Of a stretch of DNA of 42,404 nt, positions 8,187 through 15,977 are shown in pieces; positions within the stretch are counted from its first letter, which is position 1; the number at the start of each line of letters is the position of its first letter. Made by a program: the position numbers and the translations under genes. The notes beneath the pieces are model-generated. The model worked only from the letters and a program-made list of their open reading frames with translations. It was not told the DNA's origin and did no database searches. Source of the stretch: Rhizobium bangladeshense (GTDB taxonomy: Bacteria; Pseudomonadota; Alphaproteobacteria; Rhizobiales; Rhizobiaceae); contig NZ_LYPL01000025.1 in assembly GCF_001662075.1 (NCBI RefSeq), positions 1-42,404 on the forward strand, written 5' to 3'.

Positions 8187-9935
8187 TCAGGACAGATCCA
8201 TCGACTTTTCCCATTGCTGGCGCAGCACGTTCATTTCCGTGCGCTTCTGGGCCATTTCGCTGACGATCGCCCGCAGGTTGGGATGGTGCGACATGAACAT
8301 GTTGAAGTCGCGCCGCTCGAGAACTTCGAACTGGCAAAAGTCGACGGCGATGACATCGGCCGTGCGCCGTCCGCCGCTCAACAGCGCCATCTCGCCGAAG
8401 AAGGCGCCCGGTTCGAGGCGGATCGCGCCGCTGGCGAGCCGCACTTCGACGGCGCCCGAGGAGATGAAATACATGCTGTCGCCGCGATCGCCGCGGCGAA
8501 TGACGCGTTCTCCAGGCGGGGCGGCCTTTGCCTTGAAGAGCAGTAGAAGCTCCTCCTGCGCGTCCTCGCCGACCTGGGAGAACAGAGGGAAAGTTTCGAT
8601 CAGCTGCTGCATCTTCAGCTGGTGCTGGCGTTCGCGCTCCTCGCCGAGCGCCCTGATCTTTTCGAGTTCCTTGCCGAGCGTCTTCTGCTTCTTTCTGCCG
8701 TAGCTTTCGAAGAGGAGGGGCCATTTCGCATGCATATATTTCTTCAGGCCGTCGCTCGCGAAGATCACGATCGGGTTGAGTGTGATCGAGAGGATTGCGG
8801 CGGCAAGGATCAGATCCTGGCCCTCATGCGGCAGAAGCCCGAGCGAGACGCCGAGGCCGGCGAGGATGAAGGAAAATTCGCCGATCTGAGCAAGTCCGCC
8901 GGCCAAGGTCAGGCCCATACTGATCGGATAGCGCAGCAGCATGACGATCGCGAAGGTGATGATGGCCTTGCCGAGAATGACGAGCGCCAGCGCCCCGATT
9001 ACCGCCAGCGGCTCGCGCACCAGGACCGAGGGGTCGAAGAGCATGCCGACAGAGACGAAGAACAGCACGGAGAAGGCGTTCTGCAACGGCAGCGAATCGG
9101 CGGCGGCTCTGTGGCTGAGCTGGGATTCGCTCATGATGACGCCGGCGAAGAAGGCGCCGAGCGCAAAGGAGACACCGAAGATCGCCGCTGAGCCGAAGGC
9201 AATGCCGAGCGCGATTGCCAGCACCGTCAGCGTGAAGAGTTCGCGCGAGCCGGTGCGGGCGATCATCGTCAGCAGCCAGGGCACGATCCGGGGGCCGAGG
9301 AAGATCGCCATGGCGGTGAAGGCCGCCACCTTCAACAGGGTCAGCCCGATCGTCAGCGCCAGCGGCAGTTCGCCGAGGCCGTGATTGGTCGTATCGACCG
9401 CGTGGCCGCCGAGAAGCTCCGCCAGCGCCGGCAGCAGCACCAAGGCCAGCACCATCGCCAGATCCTCGACGATTAGCCAGCCGACGGCGACGCGGCCGCT
9501 TGCCGCGTTGACGAGATTGCGCTCCTCCAGCGCTTTCAGAAGAACTACGGTACTCGCAACCGACAGGCTGAGGCCGAAGACCAGGCCAGCGCCGAGGCTC
9601 CAGCCCCAGAGTTTGCAGAGACCAATACCCAGAAGGGTGGCGACGATGATGCGCCCGATCGCGCCGGGCACGGCGAGCCCGCGCACGGCGAGCAGGTCGG
9701 AGGCGGAAAAATGCAGGCCGACGCCGAACATGAGGAGGATGACACCCATCTCGGCAAGCTGGCCGGCAAGCGCGGTGTCGGCGACGAAGCCGGGCGTAAA
9801 CGGTCCCATCAGGATGCCGGCCATCAGATAGCCGACGAGCGGCGGCAGCCGGAGCCGGTCGGCGCCATAACCGAGGACCGCCGCGAAAACAAAACTGACG
9901 GCGACCGTCGCGATGAGTCCTACTTCCTGATGCAC
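8187..9935 (-). CDS. CPA2-family cation/proton antiporter with C-terminal cyclic-nucleotide-binding-type domain
   Basis: A 582-residue protein. Residues 1 to about 385 form a KefB/YbaL-like Na+/H+ exchanger domain with many transmembrane helices (for example LPPLVGYLMAGILMGPF and EMGVILLMFGVGL). Instead of the TrkA-N/RCK nucleotide-binding domain of KefB and YbaL there is a charged helical linker (about 400-435) and then a CAP-like cNMP domain (about 440-560) with GDRGDSMYFISSG and the phosphate-cassette-like FFGEMALLSGGRRTA. This suggests potassium or sodium/proton exchange gated by a small ligand, which is inference. The GTG at 9935 (MHQEVGLIATVAV) follows GAGGG; a TTG at 9986 is also in frame. 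Confidence 0.88.
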   Translation of the reverse strand: MHQEVGLIATVAVSFVFAAVLGYGADRLRLPPLVGYLMAGILMGPFTPGFVADTALAGQLAEMGVILLMFGVGLHFSASDLLAVRGLAVPGAIGRIIVATLLGIGLCKLWGWSLGAGLVFGLSLSVASTVVLLKALEERNLVNAASGRVAVGWLIVEDLAMVLALVLLPALAELLGGHAVDTTNHGLGELPLALTIGLTLLKVAAFTAMAIFLGPRIVPWLLTMIARTGSRELFTLTVLAIALGIAFGSAAIFGVSFALGAFFAGVIMSESQLSHRAAADSLPLQNAFSVLFFVSVGMLFDPSVLVREPLAVIGALALVILGKAIITFAIVMLLRYPISMGLTLAGGLAQIGEFSFILAGLGVSLGLLPHEGQDLILAAAILSITLNPIVIFASDGLKKYMHAKWPLLFESYGRKKQKTLGKELEKIRALGEERERQHQLKMQQLIETFPLFSQVGEDAQEELLLLFKAKAAPPGERVIRRGDRGDSMYFISSGAVEVRLASGAIRLEPGAFFGEMALLSGGRRTADVIAVDFCQFEVLERRDFNMFMSHHPNLRAIVSEMAQKRTEMNVLRQQWEKSMDLS

Positions 9936-10357
9936 GTCCGCCCTCGCCGATGGTAACGGCCGCCACCTTGGACGAAGCGCAAGCAAAGTTAAATAGTTGA
10001 TTTGCGTTTTAGGGGCCTCGTTCGCGACACCGGCCAGTCGGAAATAGATGTCGTCGGCAAAGGCCCGCCACGCTTGGCGCGCCGCCGAGTTGGAACCGGT
10101 TTTAGCTTGCGTCTTTGGCCTTCATCACGAGAAGGGGAAACGAGATGCGGAAGATCATCCTGAACTGTTACTATGGCGGCGCTGTTACTGATGAAAATCT
10201 CAGAGAAGGGCGAGGCCCGGTTCCTGCGTGAGCAGGGGTTCTCACCTTTCGTGGCGGTGCTGTCGCAATGTAGTGGTGGAAAACCTCCGTCGATGTTATG
10301 AGCACGCCTTCGGTCGAAGCGCATTCCCAGCGCAAGGACCCGCACAGGATTTTCAGT
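9936..10357. other. Intergenic patch with two short candidate ORFs
   Basis: This 422-base stretch has no gene I can name. On the plus strand a 28-residue frame (10145-10231, MRKIILNCYY start) has a fair ribosome-binding site, AAGGGG seven bases before its ATG. A 42-residue frame (10173-10301, MAALLLMKISEKG start) ends in an ATGA that overlaps an in-frame ATG at 10298 of the following gene. Codon use is less GC-rich than the flanking genes. The frames may be leader peptides, gene remnants or chance. Confidence 0.35.
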
Positions 10358-10645
10358 ATGATTGAGCTTACCCCGTCCCAGATCGCAGGACTCAAACTCG
10401 CCAAGGATGGAGACCTTTATCCTCAGCCGGCCAATAAATGGACGCATCAGAACGCGACCGTAACCTACGCAAAATCCGATCGGTGGAAAGAGCGGCCTCA
10501 GAAGGTGAAATCGGTCACGGCAAAAACGCTGGGTGAACTGAAAGAGCCGGGTTTCCTCGTGCGACGGCATCTGGACGACGACGCATCAAAGGACGTCTAC
10601 GGCATCACCATGGCCGGCAAAATGTGGCTGTTGAAGAACAAATAG
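10358..10645 (+). CDS. Small hypothetical protein, possibly winged-helix
   Basis: A 95-residue basic soluble protein with no family I recognise. Its layout resembles a winged-helix DNA-binding domain: LTPSQIAGLKLAKDG as a first helix, VTAKTLGELKEPGFLVRR as the recognition helix running into a strand, and DVYGITMAGKMWLLKNK as the wing and last helix, the pattern seen in MarR/PadR-like folds. That is a visual judgement only. The ATG at 10358 has AGGA eight bases upstream; an ATG at 10298 would add 20 residues. It lies 115 bases from tRNA-Leu and its codon use is less GC-biased than its neighbours, hinting at acquisition. Confidence 0.55.
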   Translation: MIELTPSQIAGLKLAKDGDLYPQPANKWTHQNATVTYAKSDRWKERPQKVKSVTAKTLGELKEPGFLVRRHLDDDASKDVYGITMAGKMWLLKNK

Positions 10646-10760
10646 TTTCGGTTGGATGCGAATTGTTCCGTCGGGATCGAGGCGCTGCGCGTTGAAACCA
10701 GGCAGCCTTCGTTCCTGACGGAACTCCGGCTCGTCGAGCCCAAGCTCACCGAGCGGAGGC

Positions 10761-10845
10761 TGGTGCCCCATGCCGGGGTCGAACCAGCACTTCTTTCGAA
10801 ACTCGATTTTGAGTCGAGCGCGTCTACCAATTCCGCCAATGGGGC
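10761..10845 (-). tRNA. tRNA-Leu (anticodon CAA)
   Basis: An 85-base class II tRNA on the minus strand. The acceptor stem GCCCCAT pairs with ATGGGGC, followed by A and an encoded CCA end. The D-arm contains AATTGGTAGACGC; the anticodon stem CTCGA/TCGAG encloses the loop CTCAAAA, giving anticodon CAA, which reads the leucine codon UUG. A long variable arm and the T-arm GGTTCGACCCC complete the cloverleaf. Its 3' end faces the small-ORF patch at 9936-10645. Confidence 0.97.
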
Positions 10846-10866
10846 AACGGATACCGACGAGGCGGG

Positions 10867-10896
10867 TGTCTAACATGTGTGCGCCTGCGCATGCAA
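10867..10896 (-). promoter_or_regulatory. Candidate promoter of tRNA-Leu
   Basis: On the minus strand TTGCAT (10891-10896) and TAGACA (10867-10872) are 18 bases apart, placing the transcription start about 15 bases before the mature tRNA end. The bases after the -10 box are GC-rich, as is common for stable-RNA promoters. Pattern match only. Confidence 0.4.
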
Positions 10897-10973
10897 GACG
10901 GACGAACGAAGTTATCACCGCAATCCGGTGGAGAGACTCGGGCCTTGTTTCGAAACCGGGGTCCTCTCTTAGA

Positions 10974-12269
10974 TCAGTGGGCTGCGGCAGGGGCGGCACT
11001 CGGCAGGCCCGACTTCTTCAGCGTGATTGCCAGGATCGAGGCCAGCAGGCAGAAGGCGCCGGCGACGAAGAAGGCGGGCAGATAGCTCGACAGTTCCGTG
11101 CGCGAGAGGCCGGCGCCATAGGCGGCGGTTGCGGCGCCCAGCTGATGGCCGGCAAACACCCAGCCGAAGACGAGGCCGGCCTTTTCACGGCCGAAGCGGT
11201 CGGCGGCGATCTTGACGGTCGGCGGCACGGTGGCGATCCAGTCGAGGCCATAGAAGATGGCAAAGATCGAAAGGCCGTAGAAGCTGAAATCGCTGAAGGG
11301 CAGATAGAGCAGCGAGAGGCCACGCAGGCCGTAGTACCAGAACAGCAGCCAGCGATTGTCGAACCGGTCAGACAGCCAGCCGGAGCCGATGGTGCCGAAG
11401 AAATCGAAGATGCCCATGACGGCAAGCACGCTGGCGGCGGCCACCGGCACGATGCCGAAATCGCCGCAGAGGGTGACGAAATGGGTTTGGATCAGGCCAT
11501 TAGTGCTGAGACCGCAGATGAAGAAGGTGACAAAGAGGATCCAGAAGGTCGAGGTCGTCGAAATCTCGCGCAGCGTGGCAATCGGCGTCATCAGGGCAGC
11601 ACCGAGGGTCGGCCTGGCCGGTGCCGGCGTCACATGCGTCTCGCCGAGAGAGGGCAAATTGACGTCAGCCGGCCGGTCGCGCATGAAGGCGAGAACGGCA
11701 AGGGCGGCGACCATGATCATGGCGCAGACGAAAAACACCGTCGAGCGCCAGCCGTAACGCTCTGTCAGCTCCGCCATTAGCGGCAGAAAAACGAGCTGGC
11801 CGGTGGCCGAACTCGCCGAAAGCATGCCGACGACAAGGCCGCGATGCCTGGTGAACCAGCGCGTCGACACCGTCGCGGCGAGCACCATGGCCGTCAATCC
11901 GGTGCCGAAGCCGACGACGATGCCCCAGAGCAGCAGGAGCTGCCACAACGTCGTCATGAACAGCGAGCCGACGAAGCCCATGCCGATCAGCGCCAGTGCA
12001 AAGACGATGACCTTGCGTACACCGAAATAGTTCATGAAGGCGGCGGCAAACGGCCCCATGACGCCGAAAAGGATCAGGCGGATCGCCAGTGCGGAGGAAA
12101 TCTGCGAGGTTTCCCAGCCGAATTCGTCCTGCAGCGGCTTGATCAGCACGCCGGGGGCACCCATGGCGCCCGCCGTCACCAGCATGGTGAGGAAGGTGGC
12201 GGCAACGACGACCCAACCGTAATGAATGTTGCGCCGGGCAAGGGTGGAGGCAAGGACGGTGGAAACCAT
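10974..12269 (-). CDS. Major facilitator superfamily transporter
   Basis: A 431-residue membrane protein with twelve predicted helices. The RHRGLVVGMLSASSATGQ region in helix 5 and the RFGREKAGLVFGW loop between helices 10 and 11 suit the monocarboxylate/oxalate-formate type or a related MFS branch. The substrate is unknown. The ATG at 12269 (MVSTVLASTLARRN) has GGA nine bases upstream; a TTG at 12293 lacks a ribosome-binding site. It is transcribed away from a TetR-family gene with two identical-pattern operators between them, so it is probably an efflux or uptake system induced when TetR binds its ligand. Confidence 0.87.
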   Translation of the reverse strand: MVSTVLASTLARRNIHYGWVVVAATFLTMLVTAGAMGAPGVLIKPLQDEFGWETSQISSALAIRLILFGVMGPFAAAFMNYFGVRKVIVFALALIGMGFVGSLFMTTLWQLLLLWGIVVGFGTGLTAMVLAATVSTRWFTRHRGLVVGMLSASSATGQLVFLPLMAELTERYGWRSTVFFVCAMIMVAALAVLAFMRDRPADVNLPSLGETHVTPAPARPTLGAALMTPIATLREISTTSTFWILFVTFFICGLSTNGLIQTHFVTLCGDFGIVPVAAASVLAVMGIFDFFGTIGSGWLSDRFDNRWLLFWYYGLRGLSLLYLPFSDFSFYGLSIFAIFYGLDWIATVPPTVKIAADRFGREKAGLVFGWVFAGHQLGAATAAYGAGLSRTELSSYLPAFFVAGAFCLLASILAITLKKSGLPSAAPAAAH

Positions 12270-12323
12270 AGGCAAGATTCCGTTCGAATTCAATTTGAGG
12301 GCGCTGCGGGACTGCCGATTTAC

Positions 12324-12337
12324 ATGATGATCATCAT
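12324..12337. promoter_or_regulatory. TetR-type operator, site 1
   Basis: A perfect 14-base palindrome, ATGATG-AT-CATCAT, in the MFS/tetR intergenic region. It shares its half-site with site 2 at 12353-12366, with centres 29 bases apart, on the MFS side. Confidence 0.6.
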
Positions 12338-12342
12338 ATTTC

Positions 12343-12371
12343 TTGCGTATTCATGATGGGCGTCATATATT
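12343..12371 (+). promoter_or_regulatory. Candidate promoter of the tetR gene
   Basis: TTGCGT (12343-12348) and TATATT (12366-12371) are 17 bases apart on the plus strand. Operator site 2 fills the spacer, as expected for autorepression. On the opposite strand a perfect TTGACA (12373-12378) may be the -35 box of the MFS promoter, with TGAATA 19 bases on. Confidence 0.5.
12353..12366. promoter_or_regulatory. TetR-type operator, site 2
   Basis: ATGATG-GG-CGTCAT, a palindrome with the same half-site as site 1 and one imperfect position per arm. It sits between the -35 and -10 boxes proposed for tetR, so a bound repressor would block the gene's own promoter. Confidence 0.55.
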
Positions 12372-12400
12372 TTGTCAAGCGACTATTTCTGGAGATAAGA

Positions 12401-12979
12401 ATGCGGGTCAGCCGCGAAAAATTTGCCGAAAACCGCGAAAAGATCCTGAGCGTTGCCGGCGTGCTTTTCCGCGAGAACGGTTTCGACGGGGTTGGCGTCG
12501 CCGACATCATGAAGGCGGCGGGGCTGACGCATGGCGGTTTCTACGGTCATTTCGCTTCGAAGGACGAACTGGCGCTGGAGGTCAGCCGCAAGCTGATCGA
12601 CAAGGTCGAAACGCGTTGGAAGGAGCATATCGCCAGTTCGCCGGACCGGCCGCTCGAAACGCTTCTCGACCATTATATCCATTGGCGTACGGTCGACGAT
12701 CCGGGCGGCAGCTGCGTCTTCGCAACGCTGATCCAGGAGGTCAGCCGCAGCCGCGGCGCTGTCCGCGCCGTCTTCAGCGACGGGCTGTCGGTGCTGGTCG
12801 AGATGCTTGCCGATATCGTTCCCGGCGAGACCGCCGAGGAGCGCCGCGCCAATGCCGCCACCACGCTCTCCTCGATGATGGGCGCGGTCATTCTGGCCCG
12901 TGCGGTCGAGGACCGGGCGCTTGCCGAGCAGTTTCTAGTGACGATGCGCCGGCAACTCGATCCCGGTAGCCGGAAATAA
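12401..12979 (+). CDS. TetR/AcrR family transcriptional regulator
   Basis: A 192-residue repressor. The N-terminal helix-turn-helix covers about residues 10-57: NREKILSVAGVLFRENGFD, then VGVADIMKAAGLTHGGFYGHFASKDEL, in which the recognition helix is LTHGGFYGHF. The C-terminal part should be the ligand-binding and dimer domain. Such proteins usually repress a neighbouring transporter or enzyme. The ATG at 12401 has GGAG six bases upstream. The in-frame ATG at 12353 lies inside a proposed operator and upstream of the likely transcription start, so it is rejected. Confidence 0.9.
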   Translation: MRVSREKFAENREKILSVAGVLFRENGFDGVGVADIMKAAGLTHGGFYGHFASKDELALEVSRKLIDKVETRWKEHIASSPDRPLETLLDHYIHWRTVDDPGGSCVFATLIQEVSRSRGAVRAVFSDGLSVLVEMLADIVPGETAEERRANAATTLSSMMGAVILARAVEDRALAEQFLVTMRRQLDPGSRK

Positions 12980-13107
12980 TTTGGTCGCGCAAGGCGATGA
13001 GGGCATTGGCCTCAACGATCTCGGTGAATTTACCATCCGGCGACAGGGCGGCGAGAAACGGCGGTCATGACAGCCGATTCCTCGATATTCAGGTAACCGC
13101 TAGGACT

Positions 13108-13135
13108 GATCCTCTCCCGCGGCCGGGAGAGGATC
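13108..13135. terminator. Hairpin after tetR, possible terminator
   Basis: A perfect 12-base stem (GATCCTCTCCCG with its complement) around a CGGC loop, between the converging tetR and aldo/keto reductase genes. There is no clear T-tract on either side (only TTT nearby), so it may be a bidirectional terminator or one of the dispersed rhizobial palindromes. Confidence 0.45.
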
Positions 13136-13168
13136 TGCCTTTATGAGGGCGCCGAGAAGAGGATGCAG

Positions 13169-14149
13169 CTATTTGAAGCCGGCGACGGCATGCGGGATAT
13201 AGGGTGCTTCCAGCACGGCGATTTCCTCGGCAGTGAGCTTGACGGTGAGCGAAGCGACTGCATCTGCCAAGTGGTTCGGTTTGGACGCTCCGATGATCGG
13301 CGCGGTCACCACGCTCTTCTGCAGGATCCAGGCGGTGGCGACTTGGGCGCGCGAAATGCCGCGAGTTCGGGCGATGTCGGCAACGGCCTCGACGATCCTC
13401 CGGTCGGCATCGATCGATTGCGTGTAGAGCGTCTTGCCAAATTCGTCGGTCTCGCTGCGCGCCGTCGTCTCGTCCCAGTCGCGCGTCAGGCGGCCACGGG
13501 CGAGCGGGCTCCAGGGGATGACGGCGATCTTCTGGTCTTCGCAGAGCGGCAGCATTTCGCGCTCCTCCTCGCGGTAGAGCAGGTTCAGATGGTTCTGCAT
13601 GCTGACGAATTCCGTCCAGCCGTTCAGCCGGGAGACGTAGAGCGCCTTGGCGAATTGCCAGGCATACATCGAGGAGGCGCCGATATAACGCGCCTTGCCC
13701 GACTTGACCACGTCATGCAGTGCTTCCAGCGTTTCCTCGATCGGCGTCGTGTAGTCGAAACGGTGGATCTGGTAGAGGTCGACATAGTCGGTGCCGAGGC
13801 GGCGCAGGCTATTGTCGATCTCGTCGAAGATCGCCTTGCGTGACAAGCCGGCGCCGTTCGGGCCCGGCCGCATGCGATTGAACACCTTGGTCGCCAGAAC
13901 GATATCCTCGCGCTTGGCGAAGTCTTTGATGGCGCGCCCGACGATCTCTTCCGAGGAACCGTTGGAATAGGTGTTGGCCGTATCGAGAAAATTGATGCCG
14001 AGGTCGATCGCCTGCTTGATCATTGCCCGGCTTTCCTCTTCCCGCAGGCTCCAGGCATGGTTGCCGCGGCCCGGATCGCCGAACGTCATGCAGCCCAGGC
14101 AGATTTTCGACACTTCGAGACCGGTCTTTCCGAATTTGACGTATTCCAT
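13169..14149 (-). CDS. Aldo/keto reductase
   Basis: A 326-residue (beta/alpha)8-barrel NADPH-dependent oxidoreductase. The catalytic tetrad is visible as Asp56 and Tyr61 (DTANTYSNGSSEE), Lys88 (LATKVF) and His129 (YQIHRFD). The NADPH site is suggested by SPLARGRLTR and by IIGASKPNHL near the end. It resembles the YajO/Tas/AKR11-like bacterial group, which acts on various aldehydes; the physiological substrate is unknown. The ATG at 14149 (MEYVKFGKTGLEVS) has GGAG seven bases upstream; an upstream start at 14191 is not family-like. It is divergent from the acyl-CoA ligase gene with 199 bases between. Confidence 0.9.
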   Translation of the reverse strand: MEYVKFGKTGLEVSKICLGCMTFGDPGRGNHAWSLREEESRAMIKQAIDLGINFLDTANTYSNGSSEEIVGRAIKDFAKREDIVLATKVFNRMRPGPNGAGLSRKAIFDEIDNSLRRLGTDYVDLYQIHRFDYTTPIEETLEALHDVVKSGKARYIGASSMYAWQFAKALYVSRLNGWTEFVSMQNHLNLLYREEEREMLPLCEDQKIAVIPWSPLARGRLTRDWDETTARSETDEFGKTLYTQSIDADRRIVEAVADIARTRGISRAQVATAWILQKSVVTAPIIGASKPNHLADAVASLTVKLTAEEIAVLEAPYIPHAVAGFK

Positions 14150-14348
14150 GAAACGACTCCGTAAATTGAGACACCCCGTTCGGCGTTTCATGATCTAGTG
14201 CGAAACCGTCAAAGTCGCAGGGAGGCGCACGCGGAATCGGCGCGGCGATGCGTACAATGATACGTGATAAGGCCGTCGGTCCGTCGCCGGCTTGCGCATC
14301 TGCGCCGCAAGGTGTTAGCTGCTGCAGCATTTCACCGGAAGCCAGACT

Positions 14349-15977
14349 ATGCGACTGCCCTCCCATGATCGTTACGACGATCTCTATCGTGATTTCTCCT
14401 GGCGGATTCCGGAAAACTTTAATATCGGCCGCGCCGTCAGCGACGATTGGGCGGCGCGAGATCCGGAGCGTGTCTGTCTCGAACATTTCAGTCCGGACGG
14501 CGACCATCTTTCGCTGACCTATGGCGAGCTCTCCGGCCAGTCTTCGATGTTCGCCAATGCCCTGGCATCGCTCGGCATCAAGCGCGGTGATCGCGTCGCT
14601 CTGCTGATGCCCCAGTCCTTCGAGACCGTGGTTGCGCATGTCGCGATCTATAAGATGGGCGCGATCGCCTTGCCGCTGGCGTTGCTGTTTGGCGTCGAGG
14701 CGCTGGAATATCGGCTGAGGATTTCGGGTGCGGCGGCAATCGTCACCAATGATTTCGGCCTCAATCGGATCCGGCAAATCCGCGATCGTTTGCCGGAGTT
14801 GCGGCATGTGATCAGCGTTGATGGCGCTCCGGACGCTCTCTCCTTTGCCGATCTCATCGTATCCTATGCGCCCGTCTTCGAGGGAGAGAAGACAACGCCC
14901 GACGATCCGGCGCTGATGATCTTCACCTCGGGCACAACAGGGCCGCCGAAAGGCGCGTTGCATGGTCACCGTGTTTTGCCCGGCCATATTCCCGGCATGC
15001 AGTTCGCCCATGAGGGCTTTCCAAAGGTGGGCGACAAGGTCTGGACTCCGTCCGACTGGGCCTGGGCGGGCGGTCTGCTCAATGCGCTGTTACCGAGCCT
15101 GATGCTCGGCGTTCCCGTCGTCTCGTCGCCGGCGCAGAAATTCGATGCCGACATGGCCTACCGGATCATGGCGGAGATGGATGTGCGCAATGCCTTCATC
15201 CCGCCGACGGCGCTGAGGCTGATGCGCTCGGTTTCCGATCCCCGTTCGAAATATGATCTCGTGCTGCGCACAATCGGCTCTGCCGGGGAGGCGCTCGGCC
15301 GCGAGACCTATGAATGGGCGCGGCGCACGCTCGGCATTACCGTCAATGAATTTTACGGCCAGACCGAATGCAATTTCGTGCTCTCGTCTGCCGCCGCCTA
15401 TGGTGTCAGCAGGGCCGGTGCTATCGGCCGGGCGGTGCCGGGACACCGCGTCGCGATCGTCAACGATGAGGGGGATGAACTGCCGGCGGGCGAGCCGGGC
15501 CAGATCGCCATCGCCAGTCCCGATCCCGTCATGTTCCTCGGCTATTGGAATGACGCGGCGGCGACGACGCGAAAATTCGTCAAGGACTGGCTGCTCACCG
15601 GTGATATCGGCCGGCAGGACGCGGACGGCTACGTCACCTTCGAAGGCCGTGACGACGACGTCATCACGTCGTCGGGATATCGCATCGGCCCGGCTGAAAT
15701 CGAAGATTGCCTGATCGGTCATCCCGCCGTGCAGCTTGCCGCCGCCGTCGGCAAGCCCGATGCACTGCGCACCGAGATTGTCAAAGCCTATATCGTGCTT
15801 GCGCCGGGCCATGCCCCGAGCGAGGTGCTGGCCGTCGATATCAGGGACTGGGTGAAGATGCGGCTTTCGATGCACGAATATCCGCGCGAGGTGGAATTCG
15901 TCGAATCATTGCCGCTGACGACCACCGGCAAGGTGATCCGCCGGCTGCTGCGAGAGAAAGCTGCGACGGAAGGTTAG
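14349..15977 (+). CDS. AMP-dependent acyl-CoA synthetase (acetyl-/medium-chain acyl-CoA ligase type)
   Basis: A 542-residue ANL-superfamily enzyme that activates a carboxylic acid with ATP to an acyl adenylate and then a CoA thioester. Motifs in order are the P-loop MIFTSGTTGPPKG (about 190-202), the aromatic NEFYGQTE, LTGDIGRQDADGY with the hinge after it in EGRDDDVITSSGYRIGP, and the C-terminal catalytic lysine in TTTGKVIRR. It resembles the acetoacetyl/propionyl/medium-chain ligase subgroup more than classical Acs, which is about 100 residues longer. The ATG has GGAAG seven bases upstream. Its last four bases overlap the convergent GNAT gene. Confidence 0.9.
   Translation: MRLPSHDRYDDLYRDFSWRIPENFNIGRAVSDDWAARDPERVCLEHFSPDGDHLSLTYGELSGQSSMFANALASLGIKRGDRVALLMPQSFETVVAHVAIYKMGAIALPLALLFGVEALEYRLRISGAAAIVTNDFGLNRIRQIRDRLPELRHVISVDGAPDALSFADLIVSYAPVFEGEKTTPDDPALMIFTSGTTGPPKGALHGHRVLPGHIPGMQFAHEGFPKVGDKVWTPSDWAWAGGLLNALLPSLMLGVPVVSSPAQKFDADMAYRIMAEMDVRNAFIPPTALRLMRSVSDPRSKYDLVLRTIGSAGEALGRETYEWARRTLGITVNEFYGQTECNFVLSSAAAYGVSRAGAIGRAVPGHRVAIVNDEGDELPAGEPGQIAIASPDPVMFLGYWNDAAATTRKFVKDWLLTGDIGRQDADGYVTFEGRDDDVITSSGYRIGPAEIEDCLIGHPAVQLAAAVGKPDALRTEIVKAYIVLAPGHAPSEVLAVDIRDWVKMRLSMHEYPREVEFVESLPLTTTGKVIRRLLREKAATEG

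Noticed and set aside
10920..10973. Imperfect hairpin after the MFS gene as its terminator
   Set aside because: The arms pair only partly and no T-tract follows on the minus strand; too weak to list as a feature.
10770..11780. A 336-codon plus-strand frame starting within tRNA-Leu and running antisense to the MFS gene
   Set aside because: Its beginning overlaps the tRNA and the rest is the shadow of the transporter gene.
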